A stretch of 64,000 nucleotides of DNA from Centropus unirufus. Taxonomy: Eukaryota; Chordata; Aves; Cuculiformes; Centropidae. Below the pieces are notes generated by a model. The model made no database searches. It was not told the DNA's origin and worked only from the letters and a program-made list of their open reading frames with translations. Positions within the stretch are counted from its first letter, which is position 1. Each line of letters opens with the position of its first letter. Shown piece by piece: positions 12,540-25,700 of this stretch. Location of the stretch: NCBI GenBank assembly GCA_013397695.1, contig VYZI01000003.1:5324338-5388337 (forward strand). Reading direction: 5' to 3'. Both the position numbers and the translations under genes were made by a program.

Positions 12540-13500
12540 TAGTGAATTGAAGCTGTGGTATGAGCAAATACACATAATTTTGTAAATTTATGAGCATGTT
12601 CAGCCCCACTTCAAAACAGGATTTATAAAATATTTGGATTCTTACAAAAGCACATACATGAATTGTACTTTTTCAAGACACCTAGACAGATTTTTCAACT
12701 ACTCTCACTAAACTTAGGCAAAGAATTCTTAGTAAACGTGGCACAAAGCAAAGCCTACAGATAGAGGACTAAACAGGACTAGGACAAACAGTTCAACTAA
12801 ACAAAATATTCAAGTGTTTGTGTGTATTTGAGTGTGCTTATATACGACTACATTAATAAAGACATCACAGAAGGTTGAATGTCATATGTTATGTCATTTG
12901 CAGTCTCAAAGTCTCTTTTTCAAAGGTATTGTCTTCTTCCAGAATGTCAGTGTTCTGTCTGGTTATAAAAGTTTGCCTTTTGTTCAAGGAATGATCAGCT
13001 TAATCATGCTTGGGTCTCTTGGAATACAAACCAGAAAACTGGTCATTAACATTTAAGGTATTTGTTCTATTCTTTCTTCTTTTTTTCCCCACAAAGTACT
13101 TTCTCTGGTTTTGTTGAAGGCAGCAGCATACACTAGAAATATCTAACTAGAATTGGCAGTACTCTTACTTTGTTATTTTCCTAGCAAGTGAGTATCATGT
13201 TGCTAACAGGCAACAGTTCTGTTCATCTGTGGCATTTCTAAGATGATTTGTAAAATTGCTGTTTTGGAAGAGTTTTTGAAAGAAATCTTCAGACAAAAGA
13301 CAGTACTACCTCTGCTTTCTGGATCCCTTCCCAAAAGAGAAGGAATGACCATCTAAAATTCTTCCATGATGCCTCCTACTCTTATGTTTTAATAAGTTAT
13401 GTATTTTCCCATTCTTTGTTCCTCAAACAGTGTTATGCACAAAGTGCTATCAGTATAAAAGCCCAAAGTCTTGAAAAGCCTGTGAGAACGAGTTTAACTT
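12540..13500. other. Unannotated unique DNA
   Basis: No gene, repeat or regulatory structure that I can support was seen in this interval. Confidence 0.5.
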
Positions 13501-13622
13501 ATCTTAAAACAAGAAAGTTAAATTATTAGTAGAGATTGACAAGAAGTTAACAGTAACAGATTTTAAGGCAATGTGTTCAATCATTATTACGAGAGAATAA
13601 GTACGGTAATCAAGAAAGTTAC

Positions 13623-13776
13623 CAATTGCCCTATCATCATTATCCACATCCACAGTTGCTGTGGGAGCCCCTTTTTTCAGCAAATACTTGTAAACCCTGA
13701 TCTGGCAACGTGGGAGTCCCACGCAGTGCATCCCCTCATAAGTAGCATCTAAGAAGAGAGCTGTAAAGGGTCCAGC
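13623..13776 (-). other. Candidate coding exon, ankyrin-repeat-like
   Basis: The minus strand is open from 13812 to 13504. In this part the translation looks more protein-like than other frames in the window: AGPFTALFLDATYEG, then VYKYLLKKGAP and TATVDVDNDD. The 'TAL...A...G' and 'LLKKGAP' blocks follow the ankyrin-repeat pattern (TPLHxAxxxG and LLxxGA), with several extra residues between them. Possible splice acceptors are 'ctcttcttag' (exon from 13748) and 'ataaaag' (exon from 13775). A possible donor is TTG|GTAACT at 13622. The frame stays open past the donor, so the right end is uncertain. I cannot name the gene. It may be a real exon, a decayed exon or a retrocopy fragment; a chance frame is not excluded. 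Confidence 0.35.
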
Positions 13777-13819
13777 TTTTATATCATTAAGAAAACAACT
13801 TACATAATTCTAAAACCAG

Positions 13820-16160
13820 GGACTCTCTGGTCTCAGCTGATCATTGTGCTCCCTTTCTGGAGCATGGCTAAGGTCCCAAGGGAGGAGATGAGGAGTCAGC
13901 TGGACACCTCTTATCTTCAAACCAGGGGACCTTTTGAGGTGCAGCACTCCTGCACAGTTCATCTCATTTCACACAATGTTCATACTCATGCTGATTGGTC
14001 AGCCAGGGTGTTGAGGGTCTTTTTCTCATCATGTGTATGCTAGAGAAGCTACAATTAAGATGGCATAGCCCAATTCTACTGATAATGCCAACTATGATAC
14101 ATCTTCTCACACTGTATAATGAACAGCGCAGCACAATTCTACTGATAATACAGAATGAGAGAAGTTACAGATTAAAAAGTACACATAGCAATGCAATACA
14201 AGTCATTCATAGGTCACCTATATTTTTTTAAGCCTGTCAATCAGGCCCTGTCACTTCTGTGCCCTTCATCTATGTTACTATGTTACTATGTTCTATTTAA
14301 TTCAGAATTACTCTTTGGTTGTATTTCTTCACACCAAGATCCTATAGCAAACTAGCCAGTTATTTCCTAAATTCTGTTCAGCACATGCAGGCAGGTAATC
14401 TGTTCTACATCTTATACAGTGTAGTAATTCCATACCCAATGAACATGGACTTTACTCATATCCAAGGGCGGGGAAGAGGTCAAAAAGAGCACACACTCTC
14501 AATGTGGTGCCATCAGATTGCCAAAGGTAGTATAATTGTGAAGATTTACCTCGCCAGAAACCAAAACATTGGTAATGACTACATACATATAAATGATCTA
14601 AACGTGACTTAGGACACCAAGGGTGACTAGCAGGAAGTTGAAAAAAAAGTCATTGGAATGGTAAGAAATGGAATATAACCCATTTCCAGGGTCCAAATCA
14701 GATAAACTAAAGAGTAGATTATTTGTTCTCTATTTTATGTTTGTCATCTGTTTTGAGAGATATTATGCAAGATTGAACCTTTGGCTCTGTAATTGCTTCA
14801 TGAAAATTATACCAAGAGTTTACCAGGCCCCCTACAATGGTTTGCATAGCAGAAAGGCTTTGACCTTAGTTATTTAGTAAAAATTTACATTTCCCATACC
14901 AAAGTCCTTCGAACTGCAAATTAGAGAATTCCAAAATCTGGGTGGGCCACCATGCTCGCTAGAACATCCCCATTGTGTTTGAGACTGGATTTCATTTAAG
15001 TTCTGTCTCTGCTGTCTTGCAAAGGATAATACATGTGGACATCTTATGTGAGATGAAAAAAAAAAAGAACATCCTATGAATTGGCTGGAAGAAAATTGTT
15101 CAAGACCAGAGACAGGCTAATCCTATTCAGGAATAGTTTCCTCACTTCTAGGGCAATCTCAAGATCTGCCCATAAAGAAAGGGAAATTTAGGTCTATGCT
15201 ATCTTTGTGCTAGCCCCAATCAGATCTGCAAGGACATGCTGGAGGTGGCTTCATCTGCTTTGGTTAAATCTGCATCCTGTAAGCTCTGTTCCTTACCACT
15301 GGTGCATCCTTCCTTGGAAGCTATTCATCTAAGCTTAGCTCAATGGTTTTCTTCCCTCCAACAACCCAATCAACAAATTTTGAAAGTCCTTCCTTATATG
15401 TTATGTGCGAAGACAACCTATACTAGATCCTTGTCTGTATCTCTATACTTCCTCAGCCAGAAGAACCTGTCAATGTTCCTTTTATAGCATGGCCCAGTCT
15501 GACAGCAAAAACTCCAAGTCAACATTTGCACAGTTGCAGTGTGGACATGGGTAAAACATTTTGTAGTATATGAGGGGCTTTGAACACAAACATAATTTCC
15601 CTGTCAAAGACAGCTTTCAGCAGAGATGATAACCAGCGGAAAGTGGACAGACTTTCAAACTTACTAAGCAAGCAGAAAAATGTACAGCAAATGACAATAT
15701 CACTTCACAATGTGATGTCTGCTACTGACATGCATGGTACATTGACTATGGTGGATTCCTAATGATCCTAGGCTGAAGACAGAGCTTGCGATTTGCAGTC
15801 TGAATAAACCACAGATCTCTTATAATAAGGCCATTATGGTATTCAGGAATGCCCAGATGTAGATGATGTCCTAGACAGGACCTTTGAAATATAAATAAAT
15901 GTGTAACCCCTCTATAGAGTGGTACCTCCAGCCACGTCAAAGCACCATAACTAGCACAAAAAAGACCATGTCGCAGCCCAGGGCTGTCTCAATCAGCGAC
16001 AAGAGTGACAGAAATAGTGTCTGGGGCTAAAGTGAAACCATAAGAAGATGAATGAAGAGATATGTGCAAGATATAAGTACATTTGGTGGTTACTCAATAT
16101 ATCTTTTTCCTCTGAAAACCTAGACCATTTCTTCTTTGACAAGTGACCTGGCTCAATATA
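13820..16160. other. Unannotated unique DNA with short duplications
   Basis: A 16-bp sequence (CAATTCTACTGATAAT) occurs at 14071-14086 and again at 14134-14149, and an 8-bp unit (TTACTATG) is repeated near 14276-14290. No known mobile element or gene was recognised. Frames at 14319-14612, 15236-15487 and elsewhere show no family resemblance. Confidence 0.45.
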
Positions 16161-16167
16161 TCTGAAT

Positions 16168-16235
16168 GTTTTTGAATGGTTTGAGTTGGTAGGGACCATA
16201 AAGATAATTTATTCTCCTTCTTGGTGTACAGATTC
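16168..16235 (-). mobile_element. Short CR1 3'-end remnant
   Basis: The plus strand reads 'gaatggtttgagttggtagg' followed by 'gaccataaagataattta'. This is the reverse complement of the conserved CR1 3' end (TTTAAGGTCCCTTCCAACCCAA type). About 60-70 bp are recognisable before similarity fades. The terminal octamers next to about 16165 are lost or degraded. Confidence 0.65.
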
Positions 16236-16239
16236 AGGT

Positions 16240-19200
16240 ACAGTAGCCTCTACGAAAGTTCCTGAGGGAGAAAGGAGAAATCAGGCAGTAAAAGACTGAC
16301 AAGGCAGTGTTCAGGGCCTTGGATATAAGATGCTTTTTCTGACTTTGCCACTGGCTGACTCTGGGATCTTGGACAAGACAACTAGTAGGGCTGCTTTGTT
16401 TTTTTCTCTCGCTCTTCTATCACTTTCAAAGTTTTGCTCTCTGGAGCAAAAATTGCCTTTTATTAGGTGTGTGAAAAGTGTTTTGCAGAATAGTATCCAA
16501 GTACAGCTTGACATGACTGAGTGTTATATAAGCTACTGCATGGAATTAAAGATAATAAAAAAACATAGATAGACACTGGGCAATAAACAGATATAGTCTG
16601 AAGTGAAGGTTGAACCACAGAAGAAGATGAAAGAAGAAAGTTTTAGAGTAGTAAAGTTTGGAAGCTCAGGCCTTTCAAGACATACCTCTTAATACAGATG
16701 TAAGGCCATAAAATTTTGTCCCCATTGTTCAAAGCTAAGGAGAAGATCAAGGAAAAACTTCTTTTAAGGATTTTCTTGGAATTTCTTTGCAAGCACAGGC
16801 TCAAGATAGCTATCTTCATCACAGCAGAAGGAGAATCAGACACAAATCTTGGTGAAATAACCTCTGATTTTTTTATTATTTTTCTCCTGAATGACTTTGA
16901 TGCATCTGTAAAGATAGCCTTAAACCTTCTGTTTCCCCTTATGACTATGCACGCTATTCTCTTCTGCTGTGTTCTGCTTTCAAACGATCTAAGTTCACAC
17001 AGAAGAATTCTTTTTATTTTTATGGAGTAATTTGCTACGCAGAGGCTGGTCTTTTCATTTTCAGTTTTCAAATGTTTTCAAGTATCTAAAACAGGAGGCC
17101 TTTTTTTTCCATAAAGTGGAAAAAAAGCCACGCTGGCAGATTTCAGGGTTTAATTTCTTTATAACAATAGATTTAATATAAAACACATTTTTATTGTAAT
17201 AAAAAAATAAATAAAGGAAGCAATATGCATTTGAAAATTCTGCCAAACAAGGCAATGTTTGTTTATTCTTAACAAGAACATCTAATATATTTTCATGTTG
17301 GTATGGACTTTTTATACACATTACATTTAGATATACATGTGAGTATATGCATAATGAATGCAGTTGAATTTTATTTAACTATACAGTATTCTGTATCTAG
17401 CCCACTGGGCTAGAAATAAGATTTACATTGGGGGACCTTGTAAGCTAATATTCCTTTTTGGTTGTTCTTTGGCTAATCATTGTGATATTTTTTTTAGACC
17501 ATTATTCCTACCTTGTTAAATGATGTTGGTGCTCTTCCTGTGGTCCAAATACAATAGAAAGGGTTAGCGTCTTCCTCAAAGACCAAACAATGCAATTTTC
17601 TGTGCAACTATTAACATGCAGTCATTAATTTTGTTGGAAACTAGCCTTCCATTGACTTTCATAAAAGTTGGCCTTAAGAGAGCAAGAGACTTGAGGAATC
17701 TTTAGACTCAAGTTTCTTCAATGCCAGGGTTCCTTGCCAATGGAGTTGCAGAAATTTTTTGAGCTCATTTTCTGAACGCCCAGAGCTTTCATTCAGGTAA
17801 TAGAATGGAAGAATCACCATCAAATCCAACAATACTCAGTGGTAGAATTTGTTGCCACCTGACCTGAAGGTATTTGAAACCGCTAAACAGCCTCAAATCT
17901 ATTTTTCAGTTGTCTGATAGACAAAATATATCGGATCATACAACTATCCAGAGTGGCATCTATCAGAACATAAAAGTGATTGGAAGCAATTCCCAAAAGC
18001 AAAAGCAAGAAATAGCACCTCCTTTACAAAAATGTCTTCTGACTCCTTAACCTGCTCAGCAGAGAAGATTGTGAGGCTTTCTTTGCCAGGCATTGTTACA
18101 TTATTAATCCTTGAAGTAATAAGGCTGAAAAGGACTATCTATCTCAGAGTATCCACCTAAATAGGCCCTTTTAGAAGGTTATCAAATCCACTTTAAAAGC
18201 AGGTAGGTGTGTGTTCATGTTATATTTATTTTAAGCATATTTTAAAAGTTGATTACTGCAACTGCTAGAAAATTTCTAACTTCCAGATTAAATTTTTTAT
18301 GACCTAGCCTGATGTATAAGCTAAATAAATGAATGTATAGAAACATCACAGTACAATTTAAACCCATATGAACTCTACAGAGTAATTTTCTTCACTCTAA
18401 CAAAAATACTGCAGCAAATTAGTAACTTTTAATCTTATTGCAAAGGAATATGTTGTAGTGGGAGGTAAACTGGGTGGAAAAAAACCTTCCTGTTCCAGGA
18501 AAGTTTTTGAAATTGCAAAATTCACATTCTGCACTGTGCCAAAACCAAGACCTTTCAATTTTTTTTTGTATTTTTTCCATGGGAAAATAAGAAGAAAACA
18601 TGATCGGAATAGCTACAAGTCCAGTAATTTAGAAAGTTCCCCTGGGACACAGGAAAATCACGTCCAAAACTACACTATGAAGTAATCTATAAAGAGACTT
18701 GTATATGTATATAATGTGGGACATTCACAACCTGGGAGATGTGCGTAAAAGTCAGGTTTCTAGTGGTTCTGGCTCAGTCTCTTTTTGATCAGAAATTCCA
18801 AAGTAGACTCCACAAAAACCTTGCCTGTCTAAATGGCATGTACTTTCCACAGAAGGGCTGGATATTGATGGAACAACATATTTTAACAAAAAATCACTTT
18901 GCTGAAAAAAAAATCAATCTAAATGAAGATAACAGCTCTTAGAAGTAATTAAAAATTATGCCCTTTACCACCCTCAGTCCTTAGTTTTTTGGTGGCCCAC
19001 TGTGCCAGGATAGCAGAGTTAGTCTTTGTGTTCTGATCATTTTACCAATTTGGGTAACTATTTTCCCCCCATCTAAGTTTAATCTTACATTTCAATTGGA
19101 TACAGGATCATTCTTCATTTCATGACTTAAAATATAATGTACTGTTGTTTTGTACTACTAAACAGCTGCTTAGCTCTATGAAAATAAGAACCATGTGTTC

Positions 19201-20640
19201 CGCCCCAGAGGTGGCTGGCATTTCAGTGGTAAATGAATTCATCCTTGCTTTTTAAACTGTTTTTGGATTTAAGTGTTATGTAGATATAAGATATTTATTG
19301 TTTCAGTTTTATGAAGCCTTTCTGCCAGCTAAGAGGACTAGAGCCATAAGCTGAAGAAAGGACCACCTCTTATGATCAATAATAGGTCAACATAGGATTC
19401 AAAGAATTCTTCCATGGCAGGTAACTGAAAAAGGAAAAAAAAGGCATCTTCAAATAGCTAAGCAAGTCCGGCAGAGTCATGATGTAAAAGATAGAAAATT
19501 TATTGATAACATTAGTCTTGTTCTTCTCCAACATGAAAATATTTAGGATTACTCCATGTAGCGTTGCTCTGAAAAAAACAACTTGTCCTTCTCTTGCAAA
19601 AGTGCTCCGTAAAAACCTTTCAAATCTCCATAGGAAGTCATGCTCAGGAATTTAGCTTATGAATTCTTTTTGTCAAAACTGCTATGATCAGACTACTTTT
19701 CTATGTTCCAATTGCATTTAGTTAAATTAGTGCCATTCTTAAACCAAAGGCCTTCAAAATTACAGAAATTTTCTCTTTCTGCAGTGAAAATTGAATGAGA
19801 TCTATAGGCTGTGGCTAGAGCTATGTGCAATAACTCCATATCACTCAGAATTTGTGGGACCACATCTCTCCAGAGCTCATGAGTTTCTGAAACGTGGGGA
19901 GGCAATATGAAGAGCATAATAGAGTTGAGTCTTGTCGTAGTACGGAGATGGAACATGACAAGACATGTTTGTGTTTAGGAGCTGGGAAATGCTAGTCAAA
20001 GGGACTTCTCTTCATAACACGAAGTGCTAATAGCAATTTTCAAGTGTTTTGGCTCAAACACAAATAGACCTCTCATCAACAAGCAGGATCAGACCAAGAA
20101 CTCTTCTGCAGATGCAGAAGTACTGGGGAGCTCCATCCTCTGCTGGAGTGAGGGACTTGCTGCTCAAGGCAGCAAGTTCCATGGCAAAGAAGCTTCATGT
20201 ACTGCAACTCTGGCTGGCTCTAAGGCCAGCAATGAGTATTCATGACCAGCTCTGACTGGTCATGACAAAAAAGATAAATATACTTTGATGAAGGAACTGT
20301 GTATGAGGAAGAAGAGAAACAGATTAAAGAAACTGTTCTTTTTCTTGCAGACAAAAATCAGAATTTATGTGGTTTTTTTTTAAATGTGGATATAAAACTA
20401 AACATATATATTACTCTTTTTGATAATGACTGCTCCTAAGGGATTACTATTTTTAAATCCTAAAGTTCTACTTGACTGACTACACTACACATGAAATAGA
20501 AGTCCCTTTTTATTTAAAAATGTATTTAATGTAGTATATTAGTCAATTCATCTAAAAACTCACAAATGGGTGAAGAAAAGTATGGTCACTGATCTTCTTA
20601 GCAAAGTCATTGCCCATCATTGTCTGAAGGCCTGTGGCCA
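16240..20640. other. Unannotated unique AT-rich DNA
   Basis: This interval holds the longest open frame outside CR1 in the window (142 codons, minus strand, 16643-17071). It is overlapped by a 104-codon frame on the opposite strand, is rich in K, S, I and L, and lacks recognisable motifs, so I do not call it. No repeats of known family were seen. Confidence 0.5.
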
Positions 20641-20651
20641 TAAACAAAATT

Positions 20652-20685
20652 ATGTTAATAAATATTTAATGTTAATAAATATTTT
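20652..20685 (+). repeat. Tandem duplication of a 17-bp unit
   Basis: The unit ATGTTAATAAATATTTA occurs at 20652-20668 and again at 20669-20685, with one difference in 17 positions. It is an AT-rich slippage-type duplication. Confidence 0.85.
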
Positions 20686-20929
20686 TTATTTTCAGTTGAC
20701 ATACAACAAGTACACAAAAACTGTAAAGGATGGTTTACACAAAGGCATTTCAGCTCATTGACCTATTTGTTAAAAGATGGAAGGTAAAACTTGTAGTTTT
20801 GCGTTTTCATCTGTGTACATCTAGAAATGTTCGTCTAAAAGTCAGAGACATTTGTAAACTGGATGTATAAGGGCTGATTCCTTTTGCAGTTGTATAATGT
20901 CATTAGCTCAAATGATTTGTATAGCTTTA

Positions 20930-21125
20930 ACTGGGGGCAGAATCTGCCCTAGATAATATTATTGAAATGTTTGGAAACATCTTCACATACTGTTTATTTT
21001 TATTTTACAAAGAACAATGTGGTTCTCTGTTCCAGTTTCAAATCAAAAGTAGTAGAGTGCAACTCTACTGACTTCAATGGAGTCAGAATTACTTACATCA
21101 GGTCTGAATTTATCCCTGTGCATCT
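20930..21125. repeat. Probable ancient amniote repeat remnant
   Basis: The segment contains 'ctgacttcaatggagtcag', 'attacttacatcaggtctg' and 'aatttatccctg'. These resemble an old palindromic repeat in sauropsid genomes that carries a TTGACTTCAATGGAGTTA core and a 'gtaaatc' arm. A short palindrome (GGGCAGAATCTGCCC) sits at its left end. The family name and exact limits cannot be given without a library search. Confidence 0.4.
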
Positions 21126-21199
21126 ATATTCACTTAGACTTTCTCCCCTGGGGAGAGGAAGAGAGAACTGAAATATTTGTCACATTGCCTAATGCACTA

Positions 21200-21478
21200 C
21201 TGGAAGAAGATCAGAAGCTATGCTGATGAGTATGGTATAAATGAACCTTTAAAGAAACTGAAATGTTCACCAACAAACATGAAGGGACATGCAGGGATGT
21301 TTCAGACTTCCTTCTTCACTGAAGAATTGCCACTGCCATAGCCATCAAGAAGGGCACGGTATTCTTTCTGCTTCAAGATAAAGTAGAATCAGTTCTCTAG
21401 CTTTTCACTGAAACCTCATCCAAGTAACGCCATGTTCTGAAAGTCAGCTGCATATTTTTCCGTGTTTCTCTCTAAAAG
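21200..21478. other. Unannotated unique DNA
   Basis: I see no gene or repeat in this short stretch before the CR1 insertion. Confidence 0.5.
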
Positions 21479-22308
21479 TGATCCAGAGGAACCCCAACAG
21501 GCCTGAAAGGTGGGTCTGTGCAAATCTCATGAAGTTCAACAAGATAAGTGCAAGCTCCTGCACCTAGGTTGGGGCAATCCAAAGCACAATTACAAGCTGG
21601 GTGGAGAATAGATTGAGAGTTGCCCTAAAGAGAAGGATCTGGGTGGGCTGGTGGATGAGAAGCTCAGCATGGGCTGACTGTGTGCTTGCAGCACAGAAAG
21701 CCAGCTGTATCCTGGGCTACATCAAAAAAAAAGCATGAAGAACAGCTTGGGGGAGGTGATTCTTCCCCTCTACTCTGCTCTGATGAGACCTCACCTGGAG
21801 TACTGTGTCCAGCTCTGGAGTCCATAGCACAGGAAGGACATGGATCTCTTAGAGTGAGTCCAAAGAAGTGCCACAAAAATGATGAGAGGGCTGGAGCACC
21901 TCTCACATGAGGAAATCCTGAAAGAATTGCGGTTGTTTTGCCTAGAGTAGAGAAGGCTCCGAGGTGACATTTTAGCAGTCTTCCAGTACTTAAAAGGTTC
22001 CTGCAGGTAAGATGGAGAGGGTTTCTTTATTGGGGAGTGTAGTGAAAGGATGAGGGGTAGCAGTATCAAGCTGAATAAGCTGTTATTTTGATGAGATATC
22101 AGGAAGAATTTTTTTACTGTGAGGATAGTGAGGCACTGGAAGAGGTTGCCCAGATAAGTCATGGATGCCCTGGAGGTGTTTAAGACCAGGTTAGATGAGG
22201 TTTTGAGCAACCTGATCTAGTGGAAGGTGACCCTGCCCAGGGTGGGGAGGTTGGAACTGGATGATCTTTAAGGTACCTTGCAAGCCAAACCATTCTGTGA
22301 TTCTATGG
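21478..22308 (+). mobile_element. CR1 LINE 3' portion (ORF2 C-terminal end and 3' UTR)
   Basis: This is an 830-bp, 5'-truncated CR1 copy in plus orientation. Readable blocks, in CR1 order, are 'atgaagttcaacaagat' with 'tgcaagctcctgcacct', 'cacagaaagccagctgtatc', 'cctcacctggagtactgtgt', 'gaagaggttgcccagat', 'atgccctggaggtgttta' and the 3' end 'ggaactggatgatctttaag' running into 'attctgtgattctatgg'. These correspond to the C-terminal part of the reverse transcriptase ORF and the 3' UTR. Stops and frameshifts are frequent, so it encodes nothing intact. An A-run at 21725-21733 breaks one coding block. The octamer tail is present, so the 3' end is complete. Confidence 0.92.
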
Positions 22309-22309
22309 T

Positions 22310-22740
22310 AGCACTGAGCATTGATACACAGAAAGGCCATCGCTTATACTTATTCCTGTAGAAACCAAGACCGTCCACAAGCAAGTGGAGTGCCATAACC
22401 AAAAGGGGCAAAAAAAGGATCACACCTGCAGGGAGGAGCAGACAGGACAGGTGACCCCACACTGACAACAGACTATTCCATCGCATACACATAATAGGAT
22501 AAAACTTAGGGATTACGAGCTCTCTTCTTTGATAGCCAGCATCCAGTGATGACCTTGCCTGTCTTTTTGTCCTGAACCTGGAACCATACACTCCTGAATC
22601 CAGTTCCTGAGTCCAGCTCTCTCCTGCTACTGAGTCCAGCCCAGGACCTTTCCCCATACCTGCTCTGCAACATCTGTGGTGACATCAAAGAGCTGGGGGA
22701 ACATGCAATTTTCTATATTTGTACACGCATTATTATTTTC
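22310..22740. other. Unannotated DNA next to CR1
   Basis: Open frames on the minus strand here (129 and 60 codons, 22268-22688) overlap one another and the antisense of the CR1 tail. Their sequences show no family resemblance. I see no further repeat. Confidence 0.45.
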
Positions 22741-22757
22741 TTATGAATAGTATTTTC

Positions 22758-22778
22758 ATTATTATTATTATTATTATT
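22758..22778 (+). repeat. ATT microsatellite
   Basis: Seven perfect ATT units, flanked by imperfect TTATTATT and ATTTTC sequence. It may vary in length between individuals. Confidence 0.95.
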
Positions 22779-22789
22779 GTTGCATTAAG

Positions 22790-25700
22790 ATGTTTTACTT
22801 TCCAAGCTACAAGTCCTTTTTCTCTTATTTTCCCCCTTCTGGGCAGAGGAGAAGGGGATTGGGAGCAACACAACTGCTAGCATTTGGCTTCTTATCAGGC
22901 TAGGCCGGGGCTGAACTGTGTTAGCATTTGATAACCAGACACGTGCTCTGTATTATTCTCCATGATCTACACAGAGTCAGCAACACAGCTTACCATGAAT
23001 TGAGATTTGTATTCCAGAGTGAACAGTAATTAGGTTTTTTTAACTTGTAGTGTCTTTTTGAAACAACTCAGTAGGTGTCTTGTTAATTTGCTCATTACTA
23101 GGTGGATGAAAACGTTCATCTCATCAGTGAATACCAATTATTCTTCATCTTAAATGGAGTAGCGTTGGTAAGACGGAGACTCATCTCTATTTATAGAAGC
23201 TTCAGTAACAGGTTTGGCATATATGATGCAATATTTTCAAAAGCATTTCTAAAGTGAGTGCTACTTTTTTCTCCTTCTCCAACTCAGTGATGATTTCTCT
23301 GTTTAGGTAAATGCTAGGAAACCATTTATGTAACAAAGAGAAAGAGAAATGAAAAATAAAAGACTGGAAGCTCTTTCTGATCTAATTTTATTTACAGTAA
23401 GGAAAGAGCTATCACTAATCCTGGACTACTTCAGTGCCTACTGCAGCTAGGAAAACTGATTAAACTATTGATAACAACTGAAGTAAATTGCTTTTGTTGT
23501 TGCCTTTTATTCTGACTTTATTCTCATTCTCATTCTCTCATTATTTTGGTAAATAGATCTTGTCTCTGTAAAAGTGAAAAAAAGTATGGTACTGCTTTAG
23601 TGTGATCCCAGAGGACATGAGGTGACCTCAATCTTCCTGATTAATCTCAGCATTTAGCAGGAAACAATGGAAAAAATGACACTGTACAGCTTATGCTTAT
23701 TATTTATAATTGTAGTTATTTTTTTATTGTGGGAATTAAATCACACAGATTGAGATAGGCTGAAGATAGCACTTCACATCTAACCAGTGTAAAATTTGGG
23801 AAGAAATTTCAATATGTATCTAAGAGGCATTTAATTACGCAATCTCACCACTGCAACAAAACTTTTCAAAAAATAACACTTAACATTTTCACTTTACAGA
23901 AACAATCCCAAAAGCTTTTTATTTTAATTGTGTTATCATTCCTAGGCAAGCCTGAGTCCTACATCTTTGTCTGATAGGATTCAAAGTTATTTAAAACATT
24001 TGATTTTATGAAAAACTTTTTGTCTTTACAATACTCTCTTGTTTCCTCTTGTTTCAATCCCACCCTGAAAATAAACAAACAAAAAACTTAAGGCTTATGA
24101 AATTTTCCATTAACACATCTTCCCAGCATGGTATTCCACATGGCCTACTCTTATTAATTATCCCCATGTAAGTAGACACAATCATTAGAATAACACAGTA
24201 ATCATAAGGTGCTTTTTGTTCTTGTGACCCATTGAAACTTTGCATTATTATAAATATCAGAGTTAGGTGACTGGCTAACATGTCAAAACAATGTAGCTGA
24301 GTGTCGAAGGTCAAACTCTTCTGTGATTATCCAGAACACCTCAATGATTCTGCAGTGTTTATCAAATAAATAGATTTTCTTCAGTATTTCATGAACTTTC
24401 TGTTTAATTTTAAACACAGACATATTGTAAAGACAAAAGTGGCTCATAGTGTCTTATAAGAGGGGGAAAAGGACCCAACTGCATTTGACCAAAATTTCAG
24501 TATGAATTTAGAGTGTATCAAATGCAAGTACACAGCAAGAAGTCTGCCCGGCTTGCGTTCACCGTATCCCAATTTTTGCTGGTTTTGGTCATGCAGATGT
24601 AAATGAATGTAAGTATAAAGAGAGTAGCACCATATTCCCTTAATTACCTTCCCATGGCAGAAGTTCAATACTCACTTGAAGAGATGATTATTATTGAACA
24701 GGACGCCAATCGCACTTTAATACACAGGCCTTCCTTGGACATCTCCCTACCCAAAATTGATCTGTTCAGATAATGCTTATGAATTCTAGCAAGACCACAC
24801 TGTAATTAAAAATGTAGAAAACTAATTAAGTTCAAATGAAAAAATCTAAAATATTTGCGAGTGGGGAAGATTCAGCACTCTGTTCAATGGATTGATCTTT
24901 GAGTTCTCTCTTCCCTTGATATTTTTTGCATTAGCTATGTCAAATAAGTTTTAAAAGAAAACAAGCTAAACTGAAAGTTATCACTCAACATTGAGGCTGA
25001 AATGACAACAAATTAGAATTATTGCACAGGCTGTTTCAACTCTGGGTGAAAATGTGTCCACCAATAGTTAATCTCAGATCTAAAGTAAACATTAAGGCTT
25101 TGAAAGCTAAGAAACTGATGATCTGCCTCACACTAGAATATCAGTTTGCCAATATTCTTGGGTGTGAACATGACCTTCAGATTAGAAAACAATGATGTCT
25201 TTATTGAGGAGCCAAATTGTAGGTTGTCACTAATCACCTCCAACATCCTGCCTAGGGAAGACCCTCACCACCAGAGACATGAACATGATAAATAAAGGGA
25301 AGGTTATCAGCAGGGAGATTACAGATGGTATAGAGCCATTTGTGGTTTTCTAATTTAGTGAGTGAATATAAGAGAAGAATTGTCTTTTCCTGATTTATAT
25401 AGCTGGTGGCTTTCTTTAAAACTAGAATTTGGGTTAGGTGGAGAATTCTTCTGCCTTGCATAGCAGGTCTGTCTTGTTTCTTCCCATTAGTCAATTTGCT
25501 CTTTGGAAGGATCTGATGTTTTACAGTTGTGTCTTTGAAATGTGTTTTGAATAAAGCTCCAGCCAAGAATGTTGTGTATGTCATTTGTGGGGAAAACTAA
25601 AGACTGCAGGAGCCTGCCATGGTTGTGTAACTTGCTTATTTTTATATCTGTTAACTACTGCTTTTGTTAATAAAGTTTATAACGAAAAGTTTTATAGATT

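Noticed and set aside
16643..17071. 142-codon minus-strand open frame, the longest outside CR1
   Set aside because: Low-complexity composition rich in K, S, I and L, no motif, and a 104-codon frame on the opposite strand. This fits chance in AT-rich DNA.
21791..22210. 139-codon minus-strand frame
   Set aside because: It is antisense to the plus-strand CR1 copy.
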